The notes beneath the pieces are model-generated. The model searched no databases, was not told the DNA's origin, and was given only the letters and a program-made list of their open reading frames with translations. Positions 8,858 to 17,522 of a DNA stretch of 64,000 nucleotides are shown in pieces (position 1 is the first letter of the stretch; each line of letters opens with the position of its first letter). Source of the DNA: AC-43 sp963728855 (GTDB taxonomy: Bacteria > Actinomycetota > Actinomycetes > Mycobacteriales > Micromonosporaceae); assembly GCA_963728855.1 (NCBI GenBank), contig CAVSLN010000010.1:310001-374000 (forward strand), written 5' to 3'. Both the position numbers and the translations under genes were made by a program.

Positions 8858-9412
8858 TCAGCGATAGGTGGTCGTGGTAGACGCGGGCAAACTGCCGGAC
8901 AAGGATCCGAAGCGTCCGGGAGAGGCCCCGAGAGTTGCGCGTAGGCGATCCAGCGCACGGGCGGTCTGACTCTTCACAGTTCCCTCCGCGCAGCCGAGAG
9001 CGTGCGCGGTCTCGGCCACGTCCAGGCCGTCGAAGAACCGGAACACCACAGCCGCCCGCATGCGCGGCGGCAGCTGCTTCAGGGCGCACCTGAGCTCGTC
9101 GTCGGCCTCGCCGCCGCTGTCCAGCTCGGTACGAGCCGTGTCCGGCAGTTCGGCCATCGGGCGCTCCCGGCGCCGCCACGGACGCCGCCGTTCGTCGGTC
9201 AGTACATTGACCAAAGTCCGGTGTACGTAGCCGCCTGGGTTGTTCGATCTTCTGAAGGCGGGCCACGCCAGATACAGCTTCGTCAATGTTGACTGCACCA
9301 GGTCCTCGGCAAGGTCGGCATCACCCGCGGTCAGCAGCGTGGCCGTCCGAACCAGCTTGGTACGCTGGGTCAACACGAAGCGCTGGAACTGCTCATCTCG
9401 CTGACTTTTCAA
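8858..9412 (-). CDS. SigE-family ECF RNA polymerase sigma factor
   Basis: A 184-residue sigma-70 factor of the short SigE family common in Streptomyces and Micromonosporaceae. Region 2 spans about residues 8-75 (AEDLVQSTLTKLYLAWPAF, then GGYVHRTLVNVLTDERRR). Region 4 lies near residues 105-160 (LPPRMRAAVVFRFFDGL, then ALGCAEGTVKSQTARALDRL, the helix-turn-helix that reads the -35 box). It directs RNA polymerase to a dedicated promoter set. The next gene on the same strand is its likely membrane regulator. The length fits the family and the start ATG 9412 is well placed. Confidence 0.9.
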   Translation of the reverse strand: MKSQRDEQFQRFVLTQRTKLVRTATLLTAGDADLAEDLVQSTLTKLYLAWPAFRRSNNPGGYVHRTLVNVLTDERRRPWRRRERPMAELPDTARTELDSGGEADDELRCALKQLPPRMRAAVVFRFFDGLDVAETAHALGCAEGTVKSQTARALDRLRATLGASPGRFGSLSGSLPASTTTTYR

Positions 9413-9521
9413 AACGTCCCCTTCCGTCCCGACACCTCATTGACGGAACTCGACAACGAGAGGTTGCATGGCGGTACGGCGCGTTCGCCAGCTAGGTAGC
9501 CCGGTGCCTAGACTGGTGGGC

Positions 9522-9827
9522 ATGGTCTGGCTCAGCGCGCTCTGGCACCTGCTCGGTGCCGGACTCGACCTGAGCCCGGCTGCGATGAGCCCGGCTGCGA
9601 TGAGCCCGGCCGCGCTGGCCGGTTTCGCGTTCGCGAGCGTCGCGGTGGCACTGCTGGCCCTCGCGCTCGCGGTCCGCGTCGCGCACCCGGCCACCCCGGG
9701 CCGGCGTGCCGTCCGGGCGGCGTGGCGCCCGCGGGTCCAGACCCCCATCGTCGTGCGGTACGCCGACCCGGACGCCCCGGGCCGCTCCCGTCCTCGAGCC
9801 CCCTCTCCGGTACCCGCGGCGGCCTGA
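9522..9827 (+). CDS. Small membrane protein, DUF6412-like, upstream of yidC
   Basis: A protein of about 101 residues from ATG 9522, with two hydrophobic segments and a Pro/Arg-rich tail. The DNA before the ATG contains TAGACT at 9509-9514, suiting a leaderless start. Residues from about 17 contain SPAAM repeated by a 15-bp DNA duplication. Actinobacterial yidC genes are often preceded by a short DUF6412 protein of this kind. I see no catalytic motif. A longer start at 9468 is possible but adds a poorly coding N-terminus. Confidence 0.6.
   Translation: MVWLSALWHLLGAGLDLSPAAMSPAAMSPAALAGFAFASVAVALLALALAVRVAHPATPGRRAVRAAWRPRVQTPIVVRYADPDAPGRSRPRAPSPVPAAA
9570..9614 (+). repeat. 15-bp tandem repeat, three copies, in frame
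   Basis: Three near-identical copies of a 15-base unit (core ATGAGCCCGGCTGCG) lie within the DUF6412-like gene and add the pentapeptide SPAAM/L three times. The copies differ by only one or two bases, suggesting recent slippage. Confidence 0.85.
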
Positions 9828-9882
9828 GCGCCGCCGCGCGCCTGCCGACCCGTACCCGTCTCGAGGCCGAGGGGGCCTTTCC

Positions 9883-10575
9883 GTGTCCATTCCCGTGCTC
9901 GACGCCGCCGTCTCCGGGGCGTACCCCATTGTCTGGCACCTCGCGACCGCGCTTGCGCCGCTCGGCGGTGCCGCTGTCGCGATCGTGCTGTGTACCGCCG
10001 TCCTGCGCGCCCTGCTGCTGCCGCTCGCCGTCGCCGCCGTACGCGGTGAACGGCGCCGGGCCGCGCTCACCCCACAGGTCACGGCGCTTCGGTGCCGGTA
10101 CGCCAAGCAGCCCGAGAAACTGGCGACCGAGCTCGCCGCGCTCTACCGGGAGGCGGGCACCAGTCCGTTCGCCGGCTTCCTGCCCCTGCTGCTCCAGGTG
10201 CCGTTCTTCCTCGTCACGTACCGGCTCTTCCTGTCCGGTACGGTCGCCGGCCACACCAACGCGCTGCTGCACAGCCACCTGCTCGGCGTCGAATTGTCAC
10301 AGAGGATGCTCGGTGCGGAGCTGTTCACGCGCCTCCCCGGCGCGGAAACCCCGCTGGTGTTCCTGCCGTTCCTCGCGCTGCTCGCCGTACTGGCGTGGGT
10401 CGCGGTGCGCCGGACCCGGCGGCTGGCCGGGCCGGACGCGCCCCGGGGGGTACTCGCGCTGCTGCCCTTCGCGACGCTGGTGACCGCCGTGTTCGTACCC
10501 CTCGCCGGGGTGTTGTATCTGGTCACCACGACGGCCTGGACGGCCGGGGAGAATGCCGTGCTGCGGCGGACCTAG
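9883..10575 (+). CDS. yidC: YidC/Oxa1-family membrane protein insertase (short form)
   Basis: A 230-residue polytopic protein. It has the diagnostic YidC stretch in which a cytoplasmic Arg/Lys-rich loop (RGERRRAALTPQVTAL) is followed by LAALYREAGTSPFAGFLPLL, then further membrane helices. It inserts and folds inner-membrane proteins, alone or with SecYEG. The GTG at 9883 gives a natural N-terminus; the frame remains open further upstream but is not conserved-looking. It is much shorter than the main YidC near rpmH and lacks a periplasmic domain, so it is probably the second, accessory paralogue found in many actinobacteria. Confidence 0.8.
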   Translation: MSIPVLDAAVSGAYPIVWHLATALAPLGGAAVAIVLCTAVLRALLLPLAVAAVRGERRRAALTPQVTALRCRYAKQPEKLATELAALYREAGTSPFAGFLPLLLQVPFFLVTYRLFLSGTVAGHTNALLHSHLLGVELSQRMLGAELFTRLPGAETPLVFLPFLALLAVLAWVAVRRTRRLAGPDAPRGVLALLPFATLVTAVFVPLAGVLYLVTTTAWTAGENAVLRRT

Positions 10576-10619
10576 CTACCTGGTCCTCGCGGGAGGAGCC
10601 GGCCCGCCGCACTATCCTC

Positions 10620-11015
10620 ATGGTTGTGCGTCGCTTCCTGACCCCCGCCTGGCTGCTGCGGCACGCGGCCCTGGTCGTGCTGGTCGGGGCGTTCCTCGCG
10701 CTGGGCTGGTGGCAGCTCAGCCGGGCGCGCGGCGGAAACGCGCTCAGCTACGGGTACGCGGTCGAGTGGCCGGTCTTCGCGCTGTTCGTGATCTTCGTGT
10801 GGTACCGGGAGGTGCGCGCCGAGCTGCGCGGCGGCTTCGAGGAGCCGCCGCCACCCCCGGCGGTCCCCGAGGACCTGCGGATCACCGTGCCGGTCCGGCG
10901 CCCGTCCGCCCCGCCGCCGGATGAGGACGGGGAGAACCGGGCCTACAACGAGTACCTCGCGTGGCTCGCCGAGCACCCCGAGGCCCGCCCCGCCGACTAC
11001 CCCGGCCGGCGCTGA
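10620..11015 (+). CDS. Two-helix membrane protein with Pro-rich tail (actinobacterial conserved)
   Basis: A 131-residue protein from ATG 10620. The N-terminus MVVRRFLTPAWLLRHAAL leads into two membrane helices (about residues 12-30 and 48-63); a GWWQLSRA motif between them recalls the first helix of SURF1. The C-terminal half is Pro/Glu-rich and ends with AYNEYLAWLAEHPEARPADY. No enzymatic residues are seen. This looks like a conserved actinobacterial family of unknown function. It lies 44 bases after yidC. Confidence 0.65.
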   Translation: MVVRRFLTPAWLLRHAALVVLVGAFLALGWWQLSRARGGNALSYGYAVEWPVFALFVIFVWYREVRAELRGGFEEPPPPPAVPEDLRITVPVRRPSAPPPDEDGENRAYNEYLAWLAEHPEARPADYPGRR

Positions 11016-11061
11016 TCCGGCCGCGTTGCGGCTCAGCCGGCCGGGTACAAAACACCGTCAC

Positions 11062-11541
11062 CTACCAGCGGCCCCAGCGGAACCACGAGCGGGCCGCCCG
11101 GGTGTTGAGCAGCAGGACGTAGAGCACCGGCAGGATCAGGCCGGAGAGCATCTGACCGTTGTCGAACCGCCACGCGTCGTACGCGGTGCCGGCGATGCTC
11201 AGCACGCTCAGCACCAGTACGGTGATCCGCGCCCATTGGTGCCCGGTCTGCAGCTTCCGGGCGATCACCAGCCAGAGCAGCGCGACGACGGCGAGGGCGA
11301 CCGCGATCACCACACCCAACCCGGTCAGCCCCTGCCGCACCGAGTCGGGGACCTGTATTCGTCGTTCGTCGAAGGCGCGTCGGCCGCCGTAGGTCAGCAG
11401 CATGACCCCGGCGGCGGCGAGCAGCGTCAGCAGGCCGCCGAGGTACTGGAACAGCGCGACGATGTGGACCGAAGGCGGGGCGCTCGGGCGCCGGTACGTG
11501 GCGACCATCGCGGGCTGACCGTAGTAAGCGGGATAACTCAT
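11062..11541 (-). CDS. Four-helix membrane protein of unknown function
   Basis: A 159-residue protein from ATG 11541, beginning with a Tyr/Pro-rich region and followed by hydrophobic segments near residues 27-48, 72-95, 105-125 and 128-145. It contains YLGGLLTLLAAAGVML and a KLQTGHQWARITVLVLSVL segment of a type common in actinobacterial small integral membrane proteins. I see no motif indicating function. It is convergent with the preceding gene and divergent from the Fur-family regulator. Confidence 0.65.
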   Translation of the reverse strand: MSYPAYYGQPAMVATYRRPSAPPSVHIVALFQYLGGLLTLLAAAGVMLLTYGGRRAFDERRIQVPDSVRQGLTGLGVVIAVALAVVALLWLVIARKLQTGHQWARITVLVLSVLSIAGTAYDAWRFDNGQMLSGLILPVLYVLLLNTRAARSWFRWGRW

Positions 11542-11640
11542 ATCTAGAGGGTCTCTCCGCCGCGCAAGCCCGTCGGTCACGAAATGGGCGCCGTACACTG
11601 GGAGACCGCTGATCAGGGATGAGGAGGAGCGGAGAGCGCG

Positions 11641-12051
11641 GTGACCCGACCCACACCCGGAATGACCCGCAACACGCGCCAGCGCGCCGAGGTGCTGGCG
11701 CTGCTCGACGGCACGGGTGAGTTCCGCAGCGCCCAGCAGCTGCATGCCCAGCTGCGGGCGGGCGGCTCCGGTGTCGGGCTCACGACCGTCTACCGCACCC
11801 TGCAGATCCTGGCCGACGCCGGTGAGGTCGACCAGATGCGGCTGCCCGACGGCGAGCAGCTGTACCGCCGGTGCAGCCGCAGCCAGCACCACCATCACCT
11901 GGTGTGCCGCGACTGCGGCCGTACCGTCGAGGTGGAGGGCGCGGCCGTGGAGGCGTGGGCCGAGCGGCAGGCGGCCGAGCACGGCTTCACCGAGGTCGGC
12001 CACACCCTGGAGATCTTCGGCCGCTGCGCGGTCTGCCGCGCGGGCAGCTAG
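11641..12051 (+). CDS. zur: Fur-family metalloregulator, Zur-like
   Basis: A 136-residue Fur-family repressor. The winged helix is at residues about 8-75 (GVGLTTVYRTLQILADAGEV is the recognition region). The regulatory His cluster HHHHLVCRDCG is followed by a terminal CAVC, giving the two CxxC pairs of the structural zinc site. Size and sequence match actinobacterial Zur (FurB), which represses zinc-uptake genes. Start GTG 11641 has a purine-rich region (GAGGAGGAGCGGAGAG) upstream; ATG 11662 is an alternative. No znu genes are beside it, so zinc versus another metal is inferred from similarity. Confidence 0.8.
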   Translation: MTRPTPGMTRNTRQRAEVLALLDGTGEFRSAQQLHAQLRAGGSGVGLTTVYRTLQILADAGEVDQMRLPDGEQLYRRCSRSQHHHHLVCRDCGRTVEVEGAAVEAWAERQAAEHGFTEVGHTLEIFGRCAVCRAGS

Positions 12052-12306
12052 ACGGGCCTGTCCAACGAGTCGAGGACGGCCGGCTCGGCATCGCCGACGG
12101 TGCTGGGCACGCCGGCGCCGTACCGCTGGGCCTGACCATCGTGACCGGTACCCGTGAGCGGTTCCGGTCAGTCGTGCTCCGGCACGGAGGTGGCCCGGTG
12201 CAGAGGTTGCGCAAGTTCTCCGACTGCTGCCTTCCGCGGGCGACCCGGGTCCTCTAGGGTCCGCTCGAGAGTGAGTGACCTGAGTCACATACGGGCTGGT
12301 GATGGC

Positions 12307-13296
12307 ATGGCGTTGGCAGGGGGGCCCTTACGCGTACCCTCGCTGCGCCGCCGGACCCTGCTCGGCGGCGCGGCGGCCGCGGCGCTCGCGGGCCTCGACG
12401 GCTGCACCGCCCGCCCCGACTACCCGAACGGACCGCTGCGGATCGCGGCCGGCGGGACCGGCGGCGTCTACTACGAGTACGCCAAGGGGATCGCCGCCGT
12501 GGTCCGCGACACCCTGCCCGGGCTGCGCCCCGAGGTGCTGGCGACCGCGGCGAGCGTGCAGAACCTCCAGATGGTCGCGACCGGCCGGGCCGAGCTGGGG
12601 CTCACCACGGCGGACGCGGCCGCGGACGCGCACTGGGGCGGGCCGCCCTTCCCGGTGGGGCTCCCGGTGCTCGCGCTCTGCCGGATCTACGAGAACTACG
12701 TGCAGCTGGCCGTGCGCCGGGACCGGGACATCCAGCGGCTGACCGACCTGCGCGGCAAGGCCGTCTCAATCGGGCCGCCCGGCTCCGGTACGGAGCTGGT
12801 CAGCATCCGGCTTCTGCCGCTGGGCGGCCTCGACGTCGCGGTCGATCTGCACCCGGCCGGGCTCGACCCGGACGTCGCCGCGGAGGGGGTACGGTCCGGC
12901 CGGCTCGACGGCATGTTCTTCTCCGGCGGCATCCCGACCGCGGCGATCGCCAAGCTGGCTTTACAGGTCCCGATCGTGCTGGTGGACCTCGCCGAGTACC
13001 TGCCGGCGATGCGCTACCGCTACGGCGAGGTCTACGTCGAGCGGACCATCCCCGGGTCCACCTACGGTCTCGGCCGGCCCGCGGTCACCTTCGGGGTGGC
13101 CAACTACCTCGTCGTGCCGGCCTCGATGGACGAGCGGGTGGCGTACCGGGTCACGCGGGCGCTCTTCGAGCACCGCGAGGAACTGGCCGCCGCGCACCCG
13201 ATGGGTACCCGCCTGGACCGGACCGCCGCGATCAGCACGTACCCGTTGGCCCTGCACCCCGGGGCGGCGCGGTACTTCCGCGACGCCAAGCGCTGA
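12307..13296 (+). CDS. TAXI-family TRAP-type solute-binding lipoprotein
   Basis: A 329-residue extracytoplasmic binding protein. The N-terminus carries twin arginines (LRRRTLLGG), a hydrophobic core and Cys33 after LDG, suggesting a Tat-exported lipoprotein. The mature part opens with PLRIAAGGTGGVYYEYA, the hallmark of TAXI proteins, and has the later GPPGSGTE motif. TAXI proteins bind small carboxylates for TRAP transporters, but no TRAP membrane gene is nearby; in actinobacteria orphan TAXI genes often sit near a histidine kinase, and one lies 2 kb away. A sensory role is therefore possible. Start ATG 12307; a GTG at 12271 would add a poorly fitting extension. Confidence 0.8.
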   Translation: MALAGGPLRVPSLRRRTLLGGAAAAALAGLDGCTARPDYPNGPLRIAAGGTGGVYYEYAKGIAAVVRDTLPGLRPEVLATAASVQNLQMVATGRAELGLTTADAAADAHWGGPPFPVGLPVLALCRIYENYVQLAVRRDRDIQRLTDLRGKAVSIGPPGSGTELVSIRLLPLGGLDVAVDLHPAGLDPDVAAEGVRSGRLDGMFFSGGIPTAAIAKLALQVPIVLVDLAEYLPAMRYRYGEVYVERTIPGSTYGLGRPAVTFGVANYLVVPASMDERVAYRVTRALFEHREELAAAHPMGTRLDRTAAISTYPLALHPGAARYFRDAKR

Positions 13297-13307
13297 GCGG
13301 AGCATTG

Positions 13308-13373
13308 CCCGGCTCCGAGCCGTCACCCGGCCCGGCTCCGAGCCGTGACCGGGCCGGGCTCCGAGCCGTCAGC
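13308..13373. repeat. Three copies of a 19- to 24-base repeat with internal dyad
   Basis: Three copies of a unit with core GGCTCCGAGCCGTSA lie at about 13308, 13331 and 13354. Each contains the small inverted repeat GGCTCCGAGCC. The array sits between convergent stop codons and could act as a terminator or transcript stabiliser. Confidence 0.7.
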
Positions 13374-15183
13374 GGGTCGGCGGGGACGGCGACGCGGCGG
13401 CTTTGGCCTGCGGTCCGAAGGCGGTCAGGAACCGGTCGCGGAAGGTGTCCATCCGCCAGACCGGGGCCTGTGGACCGGGCTTCAGCCCGTCCTGCCAGCC
13501 CCACCCGGAGATCCGGTCCAGCACGGCCCGGTCGCGGGCGACGATCGTGATCGGTACGTCCCGGCTGGCGCCCTCACCGCTGACTATCGAGACGGGCTGG
13601 TGGTCGCCGAGGAAGACGAGCACGAGATTGTCGTCGCCGTAGGTCTCCACGTAGGAGATGAGGGTGCTCAGCGAGTACTCGATGGACTGTATGTATGCGG
13701 TACGGACCCGGGCGCGGTCGCGCCACACGGCGTCGGCCGAGTCGCCGGTCTCGGGCATGCCGGCGAAGACCGTGCCGTCACCGAGGCTGCTCCAGTCGAC
13801 GAGGCGGGGGAGGGGTGCCCAGGGCGCATGGCTGGAGAGCAGGACAACCTCCCCCATCACCGGGGCGTGGCCCGGCGTCGCGCGCTCGGCGCGCTGGAAG
13901 GCCGACAGGGTGTACTGGTCCGGTGTCGAGGCGAAGTTGAACAGTGGCCCGCGGTACCCGAGGTTAGGGGCGGTGTAGAGCTGGTTGTAGCGGTAGAACG
14001 CGCCCTCCGGCCAGGGCTTGCTGACGGCCGGCTCCACCCCGGCCGTCCGCCAGCCCGCGCGACGGAAGGCGCCGCTGAGGGTCAGGCGGTCGCTGGCGAG
14101 GAGGTTGCGGTACCGCTGCTGGTTGTCGATCCACAGTCCGGACCGGAGCGTGGAGTGGGCCAGCCAGCTACCGCCGCCGAAGGTCGGTGAGGTGAGGAAG
14201 GCGCTCCGGGAGGCGTACCCGGCCGCGCCCAGCCGGCGGTTCCCGGCGTCGAGCAGCGCACCCACCCGCGGACCCAGCTCCGGGTCCTCGACCGCGACCC
14301 GCCCGTAGCTCTCCACGAACGTAAATATGACGTCCTTGCCGCGCAGGCCGGTCAGCAGGTTGGCGCCCGCGGTGTCGCGGAAGGCGTCGACGGCGGACTC
14401 GGTGGCGAACGCCTGCTGGTCCTGCAGGCCGGCGCGTACCTGGTGCAGGCGGTCGTAGGCGAGACCGGCCGCGCTGTCGGCGGCGACCGGCATCCCCGGG
14501 ACGATCTGGATGCCGAACACGGCGCAGGTGACCCAGGCGACCCCGAGCACCGCGACGGTACGGGTCGCGGTGGTGCGGCGCCGGACCACGAGACGGCTCA
14601 GGCGCAGGGTCGACAGCGTCATGAGGACGAGTACGCCGATGGCGACGACCACGGTCGCGACCACGGACCCGACCGCGCCTGCCCCGCCGGCCGACCGCTT
14701 GACGACTTCCACGGCGTCGCTGAGCAGGATCCAGTCGAGCACCGGGTCGAACGGCCGGTCGAGCACCTCGTAGAAGCCCATGTCGATGATCTTCACGATG
14801 GTCAGCAGGCCGAGGGCCGCTCCGGCGAGCACCGCCACCGTCCACCTCGCCCGCGCCGGCAGGACGAGTACGAGCGCGACGCCGAGGAGCCCCTCCACCG
14901 GGATGCGTACGAATGCGGCAGGCGTGAGGTGGCTGAGCTGGTTCGGCGCGATGAGGGCGAACAGTACAAGCAGCCCGGCGAGGACCGTCGCGACCGGTGC
15001 CGCGATGCGGCGCCACCGCCGGCGGCTGCCGGCCTCGTCGCCTGTGGCCTGGTCGCCTGTGGCTTCGTCGCCCGTGGCCTCGTCACGCCGCGTGCTCTCC
15101 GGACGGCCCTCCGTTGTCAGGTCATGGTCTGCGGTCGCCCGCTGCTGAACCGGCAGCCACCGAAAGCGCGTGAAGAATGACAA
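13369..15183 (-). CDS. Membrane sulfatase-like hydrolase/transferase (alkaline phosphatase superfamily)
   Basis: A protein of about 604 residues. The N-terminus contains a low-complexity GDEAT repeat, then about five membrane helices within residues 60-240, and a large extracytoplasmic domain of the LtaS/phosphoglycerol-transferase type. Seen there are DVIFTFVESYGR, a mid-domain GGGSWLAHSTL (candidate nucleophile Thr/Ser region), LLSSHAPW and LVFLGDHQP. Such enzymes transfer or hydrolyse phospho- or sulfo-groups on envelope polymers. TTG 15183 has GGAAGGA eight bases upstream; a GTG at 15222 is an alternative without a good ribosome site. It lies between the TAXI gene and a sensor kinase and may belong to their regulon. 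Confidence 0.75.
   Translation of the reverse strand: MSFFTRFRWLPVQQRATADHDLTTEGRPESTRRDEATGDEATGDQATGDEAGSRRRWRRIAAPVATVLAGLLVLFALIAPNQLSHLTPAAFVRIPVEGLLGVALVLVLPARARWTVAVLAGAALGLLTIVKIIDMGFYEVLDRPFDPVLDWILLSDAVEVVKRSAGGAGAVGSVVATVVVAIGVLVLMTLSTLRLSRLVVRRRTTATRTVAVLGVAWVTCAVFGIQIVPGMPVAADSAAGLAYDRLHQVRAGLQDQQAFATESAVDAFRDTAGANLLTGLRGKDVIFTFVESYGRVAVEDPELGPRVGALLDAGNRRLGAAGYASRSAFLTSPTFGGGSWLAHSTLRSGLWIDNQQRYRNLLASDRLTLSGAFRRAGWRTAGVEPAVSKPWPEGAFYRYNQLYTAPNLGYRGPLFNFASTPDQYTLSAFQRAERATPGHAPVMGEVVLLSSHAPWAPLPRLVDWSSLGDGTVFAGMPETGDSADAVWRDRARVRTAYIQSIEYSLSTLISYVETYGDDNLVLVFLGDHQPVSIVSGEGASRDVPITIVARDRAVLDRISGWGWQDGLKPGPQAPVWRMDTFRDRFLTAFGPQAKAAASPSPPTR
15033..15091 (-). repeat. 15-bp tandem repeat encoding GDEAT
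   Basis: About four copies of a 15-base unit (CCTCGTCGCCTGTGG on the plus strand) sit in the 5' part of the sulfatase-like gene and encode GDEAT/GDQAT repeats before the first membrane helix. Confidence 0.8.
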
Positions 15184-15409
15184 CCTGTAGATCCTTCCGT
15201 ACCGGCGGCGCAACGGCCACACCTATCTGCACGGCCGCATGACGCCTCCGGTTCGCGACTCGCCAAGATCGTGACTTCCAGGCAGATCCGTCAGTGAAAC
15301 TTCGCGACCTGCCTGGAAACCGCGATCACTCCACTGTGGACATAGGACATTCTCGTCGCCGGTCGCGAGCGCGACGAACGCGGCGCCATGACTGGCCGTA
15401 CCCCTTGGG

Positions 15410-16783
15410 TTATCTGCCGGAGGGGAGGCTGAGGCGGACGTCGAGGCCGTGGGGTACGGCGGGGAGCAGGTCGAGCTTGCCGCCGGAGGCTTCCACGAGG
15501 GCGGTGGCGATCGGTAGGCCGAGCCCGCTGCCGTCGATGTTCTGCGTGTGTGGCGCGCGCCAGAAGCGTTCGGCGGCTCTGCGCCGGTCGTCGTCGCCCA
15601 GCCCGGGGCCGTCGTCGACCACGTGCAGCTCGACGGTGTCGCCCTGGGGCACCACGTCCACCGTCACGGTCGCGCCGCAGCCGGCGAACTTCAGGGCGTT
15701 GTCGATGAGCGCGTCGAGGGCCTGGCCGACCGCGGTCGGTACGGCGCGTACGGGAGCGGTCCGCGCACCGCTACGGCGTAGCGCGATCCCGCGCTGTAGG
15801 GCGAGCGGCTGCCAGCCGGCCACCCGGGCGTCCGCGGTGTCGGCGGCGTCGACGGTCTCGTGCCCGTACCCGCCGCGCTCGGCCCGGGCGAGGGTGAGCA
15901 GCCCGTCGAGGATGTTGCGCAGCCGGTCCGCCTCCTCAAGCGCGAGCCGGTGCTCCTCGCGGCCGGCCGGGTCGGTGATGAACCCACCCAGCTCCTCAAC
16001 CCGCAGGCGCAGTGCGGTGAGCGGGTTGCGCAGCTGGTGGCTCGCCTGGGAGACGAAGGCGCGCTGGCGCTCCAGGGAGTCGGTGACGTCGTCGGCCATG
16101 GTGTTGAAGGACTTGGCCAGCCGGCGCAGCTCGGGCGGGCCGAGGCCGGGCGGTACCCGGGCGTCCAGGGTGCCGTCGCTGATCTGGTGCACGGTGCGGT
16201 CCAGTCGGGCCACCGGGCGCAGGATCCACCGGGTGAGCACCCTCGCCACGACCACGAACACGATGCCGGCGACCAGCCCGCCCGCGGCCAGCTCGGCCCA
16301 GGCGCCGTCGATCTCCGAGGTCGCCTTGTCGACCGGGGAGAGCGTGATGACCGCGCCGACCACCTCGCCGGAGGTCGTCACGGGTACCGCGATGGCCAGC
16401 GGGTCGCGCTGCCACGGCCAGACGGTACGGCCGGCGCCGACCCGCTCGCCGGTCAGTGCCTGGGCGAGCCAGCGGCGTACCTGCGGGGTACCGAACGCGG
16501 CCGGGTCGCCGGTCTGGGTGACCAGGCGCCCGTCCCGGTCGGCGACCGCGGCGGAGATGCCGTACAGGTCGTAGTAGCGGCGCAGCTCCTCGGTGAGCGA
16601 GACGGTGGCGCCGGTACGCAGCGCGGGGTCGGCGAGCGAGGCGAACCGGGCGGCGTCCACGTTACGGTCGATGACCATCTGCTGGGTGCTGGTGATGGCG
16701 ACGTTCGCGGCGAGCGGGAGCTCCAGCGCCAGGAGCACCAGGGCGAGCAGCGCGAGGTACGTGCCGACGAGCCGGTGCCGCAT
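15410..16783 (-). CDS. Two-component sensor histidine kinase
   Basis: A 457-residue kinase. TM1 is near residues 8-28, an extracellular sensor region spans about 30-165, and TM2 is near 168-190, followed by HAMP. The H-box is FVSQASHQLRNPLTALRL (phospho-acceptor His), the N-box ALDALIDNALKFA, and the ATP-lid motifs VDDGPGLGDDD and GSGLGLPIA. The protein senses an external signal and phosphorylates the response regulator encoded immediately upstream. The start ATG 16783 lies 9 bases after the regulator stop, as in an operon. The ligand is unknown; the TAXI lipoprotein nearby is a candidate input. Confidence 0.92.
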   Translation of the reverse strand: MRHRLVGTYLALLALVLLALELPLAANVAITSTQQMVIDRNVDAARFASLADPALRTGATVSLTEELRRYYDLYGISAAVADRDGRLVTQTGDPAAFGTPQVRRWLAQALTGERVGAGRTVWPWQRDPLAIAVPVTTSGEVVGAVITLSPVDKATSEIDGAWAELAAGGLVAGIVFVVVARVLTRWILRPVARLDRTVHQISDGTLDARVPPGLGPPELRRLAKSFNTMADDVTDSLERQRAFVSQASHQLRNPLTALRLRVEELGGFITDPAGREEHRLALEEADRLRNILDGLLTLARAERGGYGHETVDAADTADARVAGWQPLALQRGIALRRSGARTAPVRAVPTAVGQALDALIDNALKFAGCGATVTVDVVPQGDTVELHVVDDGPGLGDDDRRRAAERFWRAPHTQNIDGSGLGLPIATALVEASGGKLDLLPAVPHGLDVRLSLPSGR

Positions 16784-16792
16784 CCGGGCCCG

Positions 16793-17452
16793 CTAACCGT
16801 CCGCGCGCAGCCGGTACCCGACGCCGCGTACGGTCTGGACGAGCGCCGGGTCGCGCAGCTTGGCACGCAGCGACGCGACGTGCACCTCGACCGTGTGCGG
16901 GCTGCCGGCCCAGGTGGTGTGCCAGACGTCGGCGAGGAGCTGGTCCCGGGTGACGACCGTACCGGGGCGCCGGGCCAGCGCGGTGAGGAGGTCGTACTCC
17001 TTGCGGGTCAAGGAGATCTCGGCGCCCTCGACGGTGACCCGATGTGCATCGAAGTCTATCGTTACCTTTCCGAACGAGGTGGCGCCCTGCGGCGCGACCG
17101 TACGCAGTGCCCGGCGCATCACCGCGTCGATACGCGCCTGCAGCTCGGCCATGCCGAACGGTTTCACCACGTAGTCGTCGGCGCCGGTACGCAGGCCGGC
17201 GATCCGGTCGCGCTCCTCGCCCCGGGCGGTGACCGCGATGATGGCCACCTCCCCGCGCCGGCGCAGCTCCCGGCAGACCTCGATGCCGTCCCGGTCGGGC
17301 AGGCCGAAATCGAGCAGGACCAGGTCGACCGGGGGAGCGGCGAGCGCCTCGGCGGCGGTACCGGCGCGGAGCAGGTCGTACCCCCGCCGGCGCAGTGCGG
17401 TCTCCAGCGCCCCGGCGACCCGGATGTCGTCCTCGACCAGCAGAACCCGCAT
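16793..17452 (-). CDS. OmpR/PhoB-family response regulator
   Basis: A 219-residue regulator. The receiver domain has acidic residues Asp8/Asp9, phospho-acceptor Asp48 in LVLLDFGLPD, the conserved Thr in AVTARG and Lys97 in YVVKPFG. A winged-helix DNA-binding domain fills residues about 125-219 (SLTRKEYDLLTALARRPG, then HTVEVHVASLRAKL). It is the partner of the kinase immediately downstream. The frame is open further upstream, but ATG 17452 gives the canonical MRVLLVEDD start. Confidence 0.93.
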   Translation of the reverse strand: MRVLLVEDDIRVAGALETALRRRGYDLLRAGTAAEALAAPPVDLVLLDFGLPDRDGIEVCRELRRRGEVAIIAVTARGEERDRIAGLRTGADDYVVKPFGMAELQARIDAVMRRALRTVAPQGATSFGKVTIDFDAHRVTVEGAEISLTRKEYDLLTALARRPGTVVTRDQLLADVWHTTWAGSPHTVEVHVASLRAKLRDPALVQTVRGVGYRLRADG

Positions 17453-17522
17453 AGCCGGAGCATAGGTGCCGCCTGCGGGGCGACATAGCCCGTCGCCCCG
17501 CAAGACTCCCGCAAGAATCAGG

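Noticed and set aside
13308..13373. Short regularly spaced repeats considered as a CRISPR array
   Set aside because: Units are about 20 bases with almost no spacers, and no cas genes are present.
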